From positions 1,088,513-1,152,512 of the forward strand of contig NZ_JANTPT010000001.1 in the NCBI RefSeq assembly GCF_024753565.1: a stretch of 64,000 nt of DNA, read 5' to 3'. The translations under genes and the position numbers were made by a program. Each line of letters opens with the position of its first letter. The stretch's first letter is position 1. Positions 35,558-45,275 of this stretch are shown in pieces. The DNA is from Mechercharimyces sp. CAU 1602. Its GTDB lineage: Bacteria; Bacillota; Bacilli; Thermoactinomycetales; JANTPT01. The notes under the pieces are model-generated. The model was given only the letters and a program-made list of their open reading frames with translations, had not been told where the DNA came from and made no database searches.

Positions 35558-35879
35558 TAAACTAAACCTCCTCTCGTACTAACATAGCTTATGAATTCTA
35601 GGAAAATAGTTCTTGGACAATTAGGGTCACCTTTATTAGGCATTACGCCTTTTCTTTTTTTAGTGACAAACCAACGCTTTTTTCCTTGTAACAAGGAGAA
35701 GGAGAAAATGGTGTTGGAAACATGATTGGGCCTTAAGATATTGTTTGTATCGCAAACTTGTTTATGTATTTGAGGTTATCCTTTCATTTGTTGCATATTG
35801 ATAAATTCATGTAAAAATAGCTTATTCTTTTGACATCAAATATAAGGATATGCTTATATAAGAATGAGGTGATTTCATT
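35558..35879. other. Intergenic region, 322 bases, divergent promoters
   Basis: It holds the promoter of the leftward gene, with CATAAGCTA at 35593-35585 (minus strand) but no -35 at ideal spacing. It also holds the ars operator at 35840-35859 and an imperfect palindrome tGTTTGT-ATC-GCAAACt at 35742-35758 that resembles those at 48384 and 60262. No convincing gene was found. Confidence 0.5.
35840..35859 (+). promoter_or_regulatory. ArsR operator of the arsR-aqp-arsC operon
   Basis: ATATAAG-GATATG-CTTATAT, a perfect 7-bp inverted repeat ending about 20 bases before the arsR start. The sequence differs from the operators at 12645, so the two ArsR proteins probably have separate targets. Confidence 0.7.
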
Positions 35880-36203
35880 ATGAATTTGGCACAATTAGCT
35901 GAGTGTCACAAAGCACTAGGCGATAAGACTAGACTACACATCCTTTCCCTATTAAAAGTAGAAGAGTTATGTGTCTGTGAATTAGTAGAAATCTTACAGG
36001 TTACTCAACCCGCCGTCTCCCAACATATGCGTAAGCTAAAAAATGCGAAACTAGTAAAAGAACGCCGAAGTGGTCAATGGGTGATCTATTCTTTAGATTC
36101 TTCTTCTTATCCGTTTCTAACCGCTTGTTTAGATTCTCTTCCTGATGTTACTGAAGAGATACAAACGTTAAAACAAAAGGGACTGAAGGTTATTTGTCAG
36201 TAG
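35880..36203 (+). CDS. arsR: ArsR-family arsenite-responsive repressor
   Basis: 107 residues. Winged helix with VTQPAVSQHMRKLKNAKLV as recognition helix, and the classical As(III) box EELCVCELVE with C31 and C33. It is expected to repress its own operon until arsenite or antimonite binds. First gene of a three-gene operon; 10 bases separate it from the aquaporin gene. Confidence 0.92.
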   Translation: MNLAQLAECHKALGDKTRLHILSLLKVEELCVCELVEILQVTQPAVSQHMRKLKNAKLVKERRSGQWVIYSLDSSSYPFLTACLDSLPDVTEEIQTLKQKGLKVICQ

Positions 36204-36213
36204 AGGTGTTTCT

Positions 36214-36873
36214 ATGAGCAAAAAACTGTTAGCAGAATTTATCGGCACTTTTTTTCTTGTATTTGCGGGAACGGGTGCGATCGTTGTAAATGAGATCACC
36301 CATAGTCTCACACACATGGGAGTTGCTCTAACATTTGGGCTCGTTGTTATGGCACTTATATATACATTTGGACATATTTCTGGAGCTCATTTTAATCCAG
36401 CCGTTACCCTTTCTTTTCTACTCCGTAAGGAAATTACTAAAAAACTGGCACTCTTCTATGTCATTATTCAGATGGTTGCTGCTATCGTAGCGAGTATAAC
36501 CGTTCGTCTTATATTGGGAAGTGCAGCCAATCTGGGAGCAACCCTTCCCCATTCTTCTTGGCAACAGTCATTTGTTTTAGAAATCATCCTTACGTTTGTG
36601 CTTATGATAGTTATTTTAGGATCTGCTATACATGGGAAAGCAGTAAAATCTTTTGCTGGATTAGCCATTGGAGCAACTATTGGTTTAGAAGCTATGTTTG
36701 CAGGTCCTATTTCTGGAGCCTCCATGAATCCTGCTCGCTCGTTAGGACCTGCCCTTACTTCAGGAAACCTACATGGCTTGTGGATTTACATCGTTGCACC
36801 TCTTCTTGGGGCAGTACTAGCTACCTGGATATACGGATACTTACACGAAAGGGAAGAGTCAGATGAAGGATAA
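36214..36873 (+). CDS. aqpS: Aquaporin/aquaglyceroporin (MIP family) in ars operon
   Basis: 219 residues with six helices and both half-helix motifs, NPA in GAHFNPAVT and in GASMNPARS. Its place between arsR and arsC matches the Sinorhizobium AqpS arrangement, in which arsenite made by ArsC leaves the cell through the channel instead of an ArsB/Acr3 pump. The gene overlaps arsC by 11 bases. Function as an arsenite channel is inferred from context. Confidence 0.88.
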   Translation: MSKKLLAEFIGTFFLVFAGTGAIVVNEITHSLTHMGVALTFGLVVMALIYTFGHISGAHFNPAVTLSFLLRKEITKKLALFYVIIQMVAAIVASITVRLILGSAANLGATLPHSSWQQSFVLEIILTFVLMIVILGSAIHGKAVKSFAGLAIGATIGLEAMFAGPISGASMNPARSLGPALTSGNLHGLWIYIVAPLLGAVLATWIYGYLHEREESDEG

Positions 36874-37285
36874 AAAAATCATTTACTTCCTTTGTACAGG
36901 AAATTCTTGTCGCAGTCAGATGGCAGAAGGATTCGGAAAGAAATACTTAGGAGATCATTTTGAAGTGTATAGTGCTGGAATCGAAGCTCATGGATTAAAT
37001 TCCACGGCTGTAAAAGTAATGAATGAAAAAGGGGTGGATATATCCAATCAGACTTCAGATATCATCGATCCAGAATTACTCAATCATGTCGATTATGTGA
37101 TCACTCTTTGTGGAGATGCCAACGATAAATGTCCAATCACCCCTCCACATGTACATCGGGATCATTGGGCTTTTGATGACCCTGCTAAAGCCCAGGGTAC
37201 CGAGGAGGAAAAATGGACAGTCTTTCAGCGAGTCCGTGATGACATTGAGGCCCGTATTCGGCAGTTTTCCATAATGGTGAACTAG
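36863..37285 (+). CDS. arsC: Arsenate reductase, thioredoxin-coupled (LMW-PTP fold)
   Basis: 140 residues. The P-loop [11 protein letters not shown] carries nucleophile C11 and Arg17. C83 and C90 in [10 protein letters not shown] complete the three-cysteine relay known for B. subtilis ArsC (10/82/89). It reduces arsenate to arsenite with thioredoxin. It overlaps the end of the aquaporin gene, indicating tight co-expression. Confidence 0.95.
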   Translation: MKDKKIIYFLCTGNSCRSQMAEGFGKKYLGDHFEVYSAGIEAHGLNSTAVKVMNEKGVDISNQTSDIIDPELLNHVDYVITLCGDANDKCPITPPHVHRDHWAFDDPAKAQGTEEEKWTVFQRVRDDIEARIRQFSIMVN

Positions 37286-37360
37286 TGCACCGCACTATTT
37301 CTCAACAATTTAATGGTTTGCTTTACAAACTTGTCTTCACTATACATTGTTAATCAAAGA

Positions 37361-37401
37361 TAAAAACACCCGCCCCTATATATTAGGACGGGTGTTTTTA
37401 T
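37361..37401. terminator. Bidirectional terminator
   Basis: AAAAACACCCG (37362-37372) with CGGGTGTTTTT (37389-37399). It lies between arsC and the convergent murG paralogue. Confidence 0.88.
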
Positions 37402-37405
37402 CTAT

Positions 37406-38473
37406 TTACTTCTTCGCTGATTCTGCTATCATATGCAAAATCTTGTCTACGCTTTGTTGCTGTGGACTCGCTTTCATTTTTTCTATATACTCATGACGAT
37501 CTTCGTAGGTCTCAATAATCATCTGGGCTAAATCCGTTTGAGCTAAATCTTCTTCAAATAAAATTTGGCTATAGCCTTTCCTCTCAAAAGCTTGTGCGTT
37601 TAAGATTTGATCACCGCGGCTTTGTTCCCGTGTGAGTGGAATTAGAAGATGTGGGATCTGCAGAGCTAGAAACTCAGAGATCGCGTTGGAGCCAGCCCGA
37701 GAGACAATCATATCCGTCATAGCGAAAATATGCGGTAATTCCTCATTTACATAAGGAAACTGTGCATACCCCTTTCTACCTTGTAAACTTTCATCCACAT
37801 GACCTTTCCCACAGAGATGAACCACTTGAAAATGGCGGAGTAAAGAATCCAGATTAGCACGGATCGATTCATTAATCTTGTGAGAACCAAGACTTCCACC
37901 CATAATCATTAATACAGGTTTCTCTTTCGTAAAGCCGCACAACAACCTTCCTTGTTCCGCATCTCCGGCAAACACAGATGGGCGTATAGGGGTCCCTGTA
38001 ACAACAGTCTTCTCTTTTGGTAAGTGATCCTTTGCTTCTGTAAACGTTACACACACCTTAGTCGCAAAAGGAACTGCCAACTTATTAGCTAATCCGGGGG
38101 TAATGTCTGATTCATGAATAATGACAGGAATACGTAATAAACGACTTGCTATCACAACGGGTACGCTAACAAAACCACCTTTGGAAAATACCATCTGTGG
38201 CTTTAATTTTCGTAAGATCACATAAGCATCAAAAACACCCTTTAACACTTTAAAAGGATCTTTGATGTTTTGCCAATCAAGATACCGTCTTAGTTTCCCT
38301 GATGAAATTCCGTGATATGGAATACCGAGGGGCTGAATTAAATCTTTCTCCATCCCTTCATGCGAACCGATATAATGAATGCTCCATCCTGCTTTCTTTA
38401 GCTCTGGAATAAGTGCCATATTAGGAGTCACATGACCTGCTGTACCCCCACCTGTCATTACCATTGTCTTCAC
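37406..38473 (-). CDS. murG: MurG-type UDP-GlcNAc transferase, stand-alone copy
   Basis: 355 residues. GGGTAGHVTPNMALI is the N-terminal glycine-rich motif and SRAGSNAISEFLALQIPHLLIP is the C-terminal sugar-nucleotide site. MurG adds GlcNAc to lipid I. The gene stands alone, not in a division/cell-wall cluster, so it is likely a second murG as found in several Bacillales. Given the sporulation themes nearby, a cortex role is possible but not shown. Confidence 0.9.
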   Translation of the reverse strand: MKTMVMTGGGTAGHVTPNMALIPELKKAGWSIHYIGSHEGMEKDLIQPLGIPYHGISSGKLRRYLDWQNIKDPFKVLKGVFDAYVILRKLKPQMVFSKGGFVSVPVVIASRLLRIPVIIHESDITPGLANKLAVPFATKVCVTFTEAKDHLPKEKTVVTGTPIRPSVFAGDAEQGRLLCGFTKEKPVLMIMGGSLGSHKINESIRANLDSLLRHFQVVHLCGKGHVDESLQGRKGYAQFPYVNEELPHIFAMTDMIVSRAGSNAISEFLALQIPHLLIPLTREQSRGDQILNAQAFERKGYSQILFEEDLAQTDLAQMIIETYEDRHEYIEKMKASPQQQSVDKILHMIAESAKK

Positions 38474-38594
38474 ATCTGTTCACCTCAACCATTTGTCTTT
38501 AAATGAATTATTCTTGCTGTATCAAAATCATCTCAGCTTTAGTTAAAAACATCGAGAAACCAGGTGGAGTTTTGACTCCGCCTGATAGCCTCAA

Positions 38595-39407
38595 TTACGA
38601 ATATTTCCCTCTCATCAATACCTTTTCAATTTCCTTCATTGCCTTTTCATTTTTACCTTGCCACTTCATCTGTAAGTATAAGCTACGCAAGAAGTTCTTG
38701 CTATTAGCAATCGCAATATACTCTTCCTCGCTCCTCCCCCCTATGAGCTTAAACTGTTCCAACCAGTTCATAAAAGCATCCATCGAACAACGATTGATTA
38801 TTGTTCTCGCTGCAAACGCCAATCGATCATCTTCATCACATATTAAAGGTGTAGTAACTGTTGCCAAACGTGATATTCCCGCCAACAACTGGGTGCGATT
38901 ACCTTCTGAGAGAGTAGGATGAAGCCCCAATTCATCCAATACATCAGCCGCGTGCGCGACTGCATGCGCCCATCCCTTTTCTCCTAGATAACCACGATAA
39001 TCTAGTTCTTCTCCTACATAGTTAAGCACACATTCATGAGCTCGTTGTATAGCCTCATCTGCCAGTATTTGAAGCCTGCGATCAGCACCTATAATAACTG
39101 CCAATGCCAACAAAGAAAAGCTACGCATCAATACAGAATCACTTTCTTTTTCTCCAATGCGATAAAATAAATGCTCTTCATCTAGACATTGATAGAGTAA
39201 TCGCGTCAGCTCTTCCCGCGTCCATTCGCTCTCGTTTACAAATCGTGCAAAAACAGCGTATGTCAATGAATCTCGCAATTCAGGATCTGTCGAAGAAAAG
39301 TTTGCAAGTAGATCTGATAAAAAAGGATATAGCTCTATCCCCTCTGGCTGTTGATAGTCCGAGTCTACAATCGATTGCAAAAACGATTTACTAGTATAAC
39401 TACTCAC
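38595..39407 (-). CDS. DUF2785 domain protein
   Basis: 270 residues, mostly helical and without membrane segments. The GEKGWAHAVAHAADVLDEL segment is the DUF2785 signature. No function is known for the family. It is followed by a weak hairpin (about 38560-38583) and starts about 50 bases after the end of the RDD gene on the same strand. Confidence 0.8.
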   Translation of the reverse strand: MSSYTSKSFLQSIVDSDYQQPEGIELYPFLSDLLANFSSTDPELRDSLTYAVFARFVNESEWTREELTRLLYQCLDEEHLFYRIGEKESDSVLMRSFSLLALAVIIGADRRLQILADEAIQRAHECVLNYVGEELDYRGYLGEKGWAHAVAHAADVLDELGLHPTLSEGNRTQLLAGISRLATVTTPLICDEDDRLAFAARTIINRCSMDAFMNWLEQFKLIGGRSEEEYIAIANSKNFLRSLYLQMKWQGKNEKAMKEIEKVLMRGKYS

Positions 39408-39457
39408 TTGTTCTCCTCCGTCTCATTATATAAACAAGTACATCATATAGGGGGACG

Positions 39458-40204
39458 TCATTTTTCGTTTTGCATTTCTTCTAAGTAACTCTCTTCATTC
39501 CCCTCGACAAAGAGATAACCACTCTCTGCTGCTACTTGCTCTGCCAAACGTTTGGCTAGTTGTTGCCGTTTTTCAGGAGTAAGTTGCTCTCGACGTGCTA
39601 GAAAAGAAGAGACAGTTGACTCTGTGTGAGGTTGTAATCGAACCTTATTCGTTGTGGATTCAGAGGCTTGTACAGCTTCACCAGGCTTCCAACTCCTCTG
39701 CTTTGATTTATTCTCTCTTACTACCAGCGTGCCTGCTACAACATCCCCTAAACGCTTCTCCTCTTTATTAATAAACATGCAGATTACACCTACAAGATAA
39801 GCAGAGGGAAGGAGATCGACAAGGCGCATAACATTGCGTAAGAAAATCGTAAAAAAGCTAGCAGATCGACCATCATCCATCACAATCCGAATTCCCAGCA
39901 TGCGCTTCCCTAGCGTCTGCCCTTTCATAAAATACTCAAAAGCAACAAAATAAGCGAAAGGGAACACCATAAGGATCACTAAATAGATGACAAAAATAAA
40001 CGATTGGGAGGACCATGTATTTCCGATAAAAAGATCTACTCCCCACGTCCCCAGAAACCACGCCGCAGCAATTGACAAGGAAATGAGGATGAGTGCCAAC
40101 AGCAATAGATCGATTAACTGAGCGATTAGACGCGTGCCTAATCCTGCAATCTCAAAACGAACTTTCACATATTCCGGAGTTGCTACCTCAATTTGATTTT
40201 TCAC
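39458..40204 (-). CDS. RDD-family membrane protein
   Basis: 248 residues. The opening FEIAGLGTRLIAQLIDLLLLALILI contains the Arg-Asp pair of the RDD domain, and KGQTLGKRMLGIRIV and VVAGTLVVREN are conserved landmarks. Three to four helices are followed by a soluble, charged tail from about residue 165. RDD proteins have been linked to ion exchange. It is divergent from the SpoIIM-like gene, 50 bases between starts. Confidence 0.88.
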   Translation of the reverse strand: MKNQIEVATPEYVKVRFEIAGLGTRLIAQLIDLLLLALILISLSIAAAWFLGTWGVDLFIGNTWSSQSFIFVIYLVILMVFPFAYFVAFEYFMKGQTLGKRMLGIRIVMDDGRSASFFTIFLRNVMRLVDLLPSAYLVGVICMFINKEEKRLGDVVAGTLVVRENKSKQRSWKPGEAVQASESTTNKVRLQPHTESTVSSFLARREQLTPEKRQQLAKRLAEQVAAESGYLFVEGNEESYLEEMQNEK

Positions 40205-40254
40205 TTTCCAACTTCACCTCAATATCATGTACAATGGGCGTAAGGAGGGAGAAT

Positions 40255-41238
40255 ATGTCGATATCATCTTCACACCGTTTACACCATTTCGTTCACCAAC
40301 AAGAATCACTATGGAAACGACTTGAAGAACTACTTACCCAAGCAGAGAAAAAGAGAGTAGCGAAAGCAGAACTAGACGAACTGGGATCTTCTTATCGTAA
40401 AGTAGCGGCCCAATTAGCATATGCCCAAACGTACTTTCCCGATCATGAAGTGACCCACTACTTAAATGACCTCGTCGTTCGCTCCCACAATACCGTCTAT
40501 GCGACAAAGAAAAAAGGAGATATGCGCCTGATCTACTCTTTCTTACGCGATCAATTTCCTGAACGATTATATGAACGACTGCCCTTTATCTTTATCGCTA
40601 GCTTCATCTTCTTTTGTGGAGCAGGCTTCGCCTATCTCTTTACCCTCGCCAATGCAGATAACGTAGCTGCGTTTTTACCTGCAGAGATACTGGCGCAAAT
40701 TGATCCTTCGCGAGTGGGGGAAGGAAGCTGGAATGGCACCGTGGTCTCAGGACAAATCATGCTGAACAATATCCGGGTTGCTCTATTCTGCTTCGCCCTC
40801 GGGGCATTGTTCGGAGTGGGAACCATCTGGATGCTGTGGCTTAACGGTGTCCTCATCGGAGCATTAGCCGCCCTTTTTCAACAAGCAGGGCAATCATATG
40901 CATTTTGGGCATTTATCCTTCCACATGGTGTGATTGAGCTGTTCGCCATCTTTATCGCTGGTGGAGCAGGACTCTCACTCGCTTACTCATTCTTTGTTCC
41001 TAAAGAACGAACACGTCTTCATGCCTTTAAAGAAGAAGGATTAATTACGATCCAATTAGTGCTTGGCGTCATCCCCCTCTTTATCATAGCAGGCCTCATT
41101 GAAGGATATATTACCCCGCTCCCCTGGCCACACTGGAGTAAATATGGGGTTGCACTGATCACCTTGCTTTTTCTTACACTCTACATTGGACGCGTCGCCT
41201 GGAAGCGCGGTAAAGTTAAAGCATCCCTCGATTCTTAA
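40255..41238 (+). CDS. Stage II sporulation protein M-like membrane protein
   Basis: 327 residues from ATG 40255, with AAGGAGGGAGAAT just upstream. A soluble helical N-terminus (1-100) precedes about six helices, including FALGALFGVGTIWMLWLNGVLIGALAA and LPHGVIELFAIFIAGGAGL, the SpoIIM signature. Next to DUF58/MoxR/RDD genes, such members belong to a widespread conserved cluster rather than to engulfment itself. Its end overlaps the convergent DUF58 gene by 23 bases. Confidence 0.85.
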   Translation: MSISSSHRLHHFVHQQESLWKRLEELLTQAEKKRVAKAELDELGSSYRKVAAQLAYAQTYFPDHEVTHYLNDLVVRSHNTVYATKKKGDMRLIYSFLRDQFPERLYERLPFIFIASFIFFCGAGFAYLFTLANADNVAAFLPAEILAQIDPSRVGEGSWNGTVVSGQIMLNNIRVALFCFALGALFGVGTIWMLWLNGVLIGALAALFQQAGQSYAFWAFILPHGVIELFAIFIAGGAGLSLAYSFFVPKERTRLHAFKEEGLITIQLVLGVIPLFIIAGLIEGYITPLPWPHWSKYGVALITLLFLTLYIGRVAWKRGKVKASLDS

Positions 41239-42580
41239 TTGCTATATACTGATGCATGACTGCGCCAGACAACTGCGTCGGCGGCACATCAACTGTAATG
41301 ATGCCGCGGCGCTTTAGCTGGCGCAATTTTTGCATGCGCTCCTCTAGAAATTGAAGAGCAACCGCTTGACGATAAACACCCTTTTCATCCACCGCTTTTT
41401 GCGTAACCTCTTGCATAATAAGAGGATCCTCCATCGATGCCGTCAAAACGAGATGACGACGATTTAGCATATGAATCGCCTGCGCCAATTCATCCACAAA
41501 AGTAAGTTGCGTTGCATCTGTAAATACAGCAACCAACATCCGGCGCTGATGTTTACGCGCAACTGTTTCCAAAGCAGTACGATAATCTGTTTCTACCATA
41601 TCGGGTTGCAAAGAGTAAGTGGCCTCAAGCAGGCGCTTAAAATGAGACGTTCCCTTTCCCATCGGAACCCATGCCTTCTCCTTGTTAGATACCGCCAGCA
41701 AACTGACGTGATCCCCTTGTTCCAGCGCAATGGCTGCAAACACTAATGCCGCTTCCAATGAACGATCTAAGCGAGTGCCATACGCATCGCTCACCCCCAT
41801 CATCCGACCACAATCAAGTACAATCGTAATATGTTGACCCTGTTCAAGTTGATATACATTCGTTACGAGATGTCCTGTGCGTGCTGTCGCACTCCAGTTA
41901 ATACTGCGCGGCTCATCGTCGGGTACATATTCTCGAATATGAGAAAACTCCATCCCACGACCCATTCCACGGAAGCGATGAGCACCTGATCGCATTAACA
42001 GCCGTTGATATGCCCCCCCACGAACCCGACGGACTTCCGTTAAGTTGGGGTACGTTTTTTTCTTCTCTTCAGTAGCAACAGCACGCTGCCGCTCAAGCAA
42101 ACCAAAACTGCCACTCATACGCACATGAATCGAACCAAATAAGTGTTCCCCGCGGCGATGAGGACGCGCAGAATAGGTAATCTTCCGTTCTTCCCCACTA
42201 GGAATCGCCAGCGTAAAATTGCGTCCATCCACCGAGAAACCCTCTGGATAATCATCACGCACCTGTACTCGCACAGGGAAATCAAGTGGATTATAGATAT
42301 AGACAGAGATAGGATTATCTAGACCCAACTCAAAATGGGAGCGACTTTCACGTCTTGCCTTCACCTCCGTCATCTTCACGAGTGAACGACGATCGAGCAA
42401 GACAAGCACAAGAAGAAGCGAATACAAAAAGATAAACACGATCCACCCTTTTTGCCACAACATCGCAACAAACAGGGTTAACACGATCGCCCCAGTTAGC
42501 AGATAGAGAAGTCTTGTCGTTGGTATGTAAGCATTATCTCGGAACCGGGAGCGCATGGATAATTTCTTGGATGATGTCAT
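41216..42580 (-). CDS. DUF58 domain protein (vWA-like)
   Basis: About 454 residues. Two N-terminal helices (LLYLLTGAIVLTLFVAM and IVFIFLYSLLLVLVLL) are followed by the DUF58 core GMEFSHIREYVPDDEPRSINWSATART and a vWA-like domain with VLDCGRMM. MoxR ATPases are thought to remodel such proteins. The start is uncertain: ATG 42580 has GGAGGG eleven bases away; ATGs at 42607 and 42556 lack one. It overlaps the upstream MoxR gene by about 46 bases. Confidence 0.88.
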   Translation of the reverse strand: MTSSKKLSMRSRFRDNAYIPTTRLLYLLTGAIVLTLFVAMLWQKGWIVFIFLYSLLLVLVLLDRRSLVKMTEVKARRESRSHFELGLDNPISVYIYNPLDFPVRVQVRDDYPEGFSVDGRNFTLAIPSGEERKITYSARPHRRGEHLFGSIHVRMSGSFGLLERQRAVATEEKKKTYPNLTEVRRVRGGAYQRLLMRSGAHRFRGMGRGMEFSHIREYVPDDEPRSINWSATARTGHLVTNVYQLEQGQHITIVLDCGRMMGVSDAYGTRLDRSLEAALVFAAIALEQGDHVSLLAVSNKEKAWVPMGKGTSHFKRLLEATYSLQPDMVETDYRTALETVARKHQRRMLVAVFTDATQLTFVDELAQAIHMLNRRHLVLTASMEDPLIMQEVTQKAVDEKGVYRQAVALQFLEERMQKLRQLKRRGIITVDVPPTQLSGAVMHQYIAIKNRGML

Positions 42581-43493
42581 CTGCCCTGTATCCCTCCAGT
42601 TCCACATCCGGACTCAATATTAAGCGATGTCGTAAAACAGGTTGCGCCGCACGCTTCACATCATCAGGAATGACAAAACTTCGCCCAGCAAGCGCAGCCA
42701 ACGCGCGGCTGATAGCTAGCAGGCTGATCCCCGCCCGCGGGCTTCCCCCGAGTGCCAGTTGGGGATGTTCCCTCGTTCTGCGCACGATGTGTAAGAGGTA
42801 TTGTAATACTGACGACTCCACCGTCACCTGGTCAATAACCCTCCGCATCTCAATGATCTCTTCACTTTCAATCACTGCCGTCAGTGCTTCCTCCGCACGA
42901 GAAGTGAGTCGATACCCACTCAAAATCGCTTCTTCTTGTTCCTCTGTGGGATAATCGACCGATAACTGTAACGAAAACCGATCTAATTGGGCCTCTGGCA
43001 ATGGATAAGTTCCTTCATACTCTATCGGGTTTTGCGTCGCCACCACGAAGAAGGGAGAAGGTAGCGGCATAGCAACGCCATCTACTGTCACCTGCTTTTC
43101 TTCCATCGCTTCCAACAAAGCCGCCTGTGTTTTTGCAGGAGTACGATTTAACTCATCTGCCAACACAATTTGAGCAAAAATCGGCCCCTTTTTAAAAGAG
43201 AACTGTCCCGATTGGAGATCGAACACCTTTGTCCCCGTCACATCAGCAGGCATCATATCTGGAGTAAATTGAATACGACCATAAGAGCCCTTAATCACCT
43301 TAGACAAGGCTCGTACCATCATCGTTTTCCCCAAACCAGGAACACCTTCCAAGAGAACATGTCCGCCTGTTAAAAAACCTGCCCACAGAAACTCCAGTTG
43401 TTTTTCTTGACCATGTACCGCTTTTGCTAGTTCCCTCAAGACGACTTCGCTTTGTTGAGCGATTCCTTGTGCATCCACTGCTTGTTTCTCCAT
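42534..43493 (-). CDS. MoxR-family AAA+ ATPase
   Basis: 319 residues. Walker A GVPGLGKT is at 50-57, Walker B ADELNRTPAKTQAALLEAMEE follows, with sensor ATQNP. MoxR proteins act as chaperones for vWA/DUF58 partners, here the next gene. A good AGAGGAG site precedes ATG 43493, so the 58-base overlap with the upstream DUF4350 gene is genuine. Confidence 0.95.
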   Translation of the reverse strand: MEKQAVDAQGIAQQSEVVLRELAKAVHGQEKQLEFLWAGFLTGGHVLLEGVPGLGKTMMVRALSKVIKGSYGRIQFTPDMMPADVTGTKVFDLQSGQFSFKKGPIFAQIVLADELNRTPAKTQAALLEAMEEKQVTVDGVAMPLPSPFFVVATQNPIEYEGTYPLPEAQLDRFSLQLSVDYPTEEQEEAILSGYRLTSRAEEALTAVIESEEIIEMRRVIDQVTVESSVLQYLLHIVRRTREHPQLALGGSPRAGISLLAISRALAALAGRSFVIPDDVKRAAQPVLRHRLILSPDVELEGYRADDIIQEIIHALPVPR

Positions 43494-44650
43494 TGCTGTA
43501 TCTCCTCTCGTAATTGCTCCATCTCTTTTTGAAGAGAGAGCATGTCCTTCCGTTTCAATCTCTGCTCCTGCTGCAATTCCAACTGGATCGCTTCCAATCT
43601 TTCTGCCATCTCGCTCCCGATTTGCGTCCTCACGATGGCCATCATCTCACGTGATTCTACTTGCTCTCGTATAAACAGACCATTCTTAACCTCTTGTAGT
43701 AATCGCTGATACAGGATTTCAAGTGTATCGCGGCGCAAATGATTTTTTTCATATAAACCTGCTAGCGCATGCAGATACTCATCAGCCAAACGCTCTTGCT
43801 TACTCCCTTCCCAGCGGGGAGAGGCAAACCGTTTACCTTGGCGATATAACCACAACAAGAAGAGTACAGCCATTGCTGCCAGCACAAACCACCCATCACG
43901 TGTGATTAGCTCTAATGTAGATGAAGGCTTCTCTTTTACAGGTCCCCAACTCCCTTTTTCATGACCTGTTTCATCCAACAAAAGAGTTCCTTTCTCCCCT
44001 ACTAGAGAAGCAAAGTAAAGCGGGAGATACAGGTGGTCTTTTTTTCCAATCGAAGCATTCGTCACCCAATCAGGATTAGGTACAAAGTAGAAGCTACCCT
44101 CCCCCATCTCTCGCTTTCCTACTAACGCTTTTCCATTCTCCATCTTCAGGACAGGCGTCACACTTTCCGAAGTTTGTACGACATCATAATTCCTCTCCCA
44201 TTGAAGTTGCTGAATAGAAGATAGCCACGGTGAGTCTCCTGAATCTACCTTTACTACTTCTGATTCCTCTTCACCACTGATGCCCACAAAGCCCAACTGT
44301 TCACTGAGCAAATGTTCTGGTTCCGACCAGAGGACGACAACGTTTCCCTCTTTGACCCACTCTTCTAACTGAGCCTTAGTCGTATCTGTTAAGTCAAATT
44401 CCACAGGGGATAAGAGAAACAATATATTCCCTTTGTGAGCTCGCGGTAGCTCGCCAAACGATTTTCCCCAAACCTCTACGTTACTCTCTCGCTCGTCCAA
44501 TAAGCGATACAATGCTTTTGTTCCCTCTCCATCAGCACTATGTACAGAATAAGGAGGTACTTGGTTAGGAGTAAACAAAAACACGATGAAGAACAGCAGA
44601 GTAATGGCCGCCATCAGTGCGAGCGAAAACCAAATCCTACGTTGTTTCAT
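43436..44650 (-). CDS. DUF4350 domain membrane protein
   Basis: 404 residues. An N-terminal helix (about 6-27) leads to an extracytoplasmic DUF4350 domain (PPYSVHSADGEGTKALYRLLDE), then a second helix at about 255-272 (FVLAAMAVLFLLWLY). The cytoplasmic C-terminus is a charged coiled coil. It belongs to the MoxR/DUF58/DUF4129 operon; the function is unknown. Confidence 0.85.
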   Translation of the reverse strand: MKQRRIWFSLALMAAITLLFFIVFLFTPNQVPPYSVHSADGEGTKALYRLLDERESNVEVWGKSFGELPRAHKGNILFLLSPVEFDLTDTTKAQLEEWVKEGNVVVLWSEPEHLLSEQLGFVGISGEEESEVVKVDSGDSPWLSSIQQLQWERNYDVVQTSESVTPVLKMENGKALVGKREMGEGSFYFVPNPDWVTNASIGKKDHLYLPLYFASLVGEKGTLLLDETGHEKGSWGPVKEKPSSTLELITRDGWFVLAAMAVLFLLWLYRQGKRFASPRWEGSKQERLADEYLHALAGLYEKNHLRRDTLEILYQRLLQEVKNGLFIREQVESREMMAIVRTQIGSEMAERLEAIQLELQQEQRLKRKDMLSLQKEMEQLREEIQQWRNKQWMHKESLNKAKSS

Positions 44651-45275
44651 TTTCCTCGCCCCCTTTCACCATCGTACGGGCCAGCTGGTAAAAAGAACGA
44701 TAATCTGCTGCACTCGTATGGACCATCCCATACCATGCCGAATCGAATTGAGCTGTTAACTGCCCAAAAACCTCACGTAATTCCGGAGAGTTTCTTCGTA
44801 CCTCTTCTATATAATCTAGGTTGGTCTTCTCCACCATGCGTAATAATGCCCCCCGTTCCTCCAGTGCTTGTAACACCGCTAGGAACAAAAAGCGCATTGC
44901 CTCCCGATAGGCACGCTCTTCTGCCAATACCTCCCCCTCATGCCACCAGTCACGTGTACTCATAAAGGGATCTTTTTCTTCTTCCCTCCTTACAGAATCA
45001 GAACCTCTTCTCATCCCCCACTCTATGCGCCCACGCATCCACCATATAAGACAAGCAACAAATATACCTGCCAGAAGCGGTAAGAGCCACTGTAATGATG
45101 AAGAGGTCTCCTCTCCAAACATCTGAATCCACCATTTCTCAATCCACGAGTAAATATAGGTATCAATCCAGTTACGGACGCTATCCACGATGCGACCCAA
45201 TCTACTCTCATCTGTAAATTCATCCGCTCGTAATATTTCTTCCAGTTGTACGCGTGCTCGCTCTTGTTCATTCAC
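44637..45275 (-). CDS. DUF4129 domain membrane protein
   Basis: 212 residues. A central helix (LQWLLPLLAGIFVACLIWW) is followed by a C-terminal DUF4129 domain with YREAMRFLFLAVLQALEERG and YGMVHTSAADYRSFYQLAR. DUF4129 also forms the tail of bacterial transglutaminase membrane proteins. It overlaps the DUF4350 gene by 14 bases and the upstream gene by 4 (ATGA), so translation is coupled. Confidence 0.85.
   Translation of the reverse strand: MNEQERARVQLEEILRADEFTDESRLGRIVDSVRNWIDTYIYSWIEKWWIQMFGEETSSSLQWLLPLLAGIFVACLIWWMRGRIEWGMRRGSDSVRREEEKDPFMSTRDWWHEGEVLAEERAYREAMRFLFLAVLQALEERGALLRMVEKTNLDYIEEVRRNSPELREVFGQLTAQFDSAWYGMVHTSAADYRSFYQLARTMVKGGEENETT

Noticed and set aside
35554-35643. 29-residue ORF (MPNKGDPNCPRTIF...) whose TGA overlaps the TTG start of the 34997-35557 gene
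   Set aside because: The coupling is tempting for a RiPP precursor, but its ribosome site is weak, and the SigK-like -10 at 35593-35585 would start transcription inside or after it.
40093-40254. Extended start for the SpoIIM-like protein
   Set aside because: The extension runs antisense through the RDD gene; AAGGAGGG directly precedes ATG 40255.
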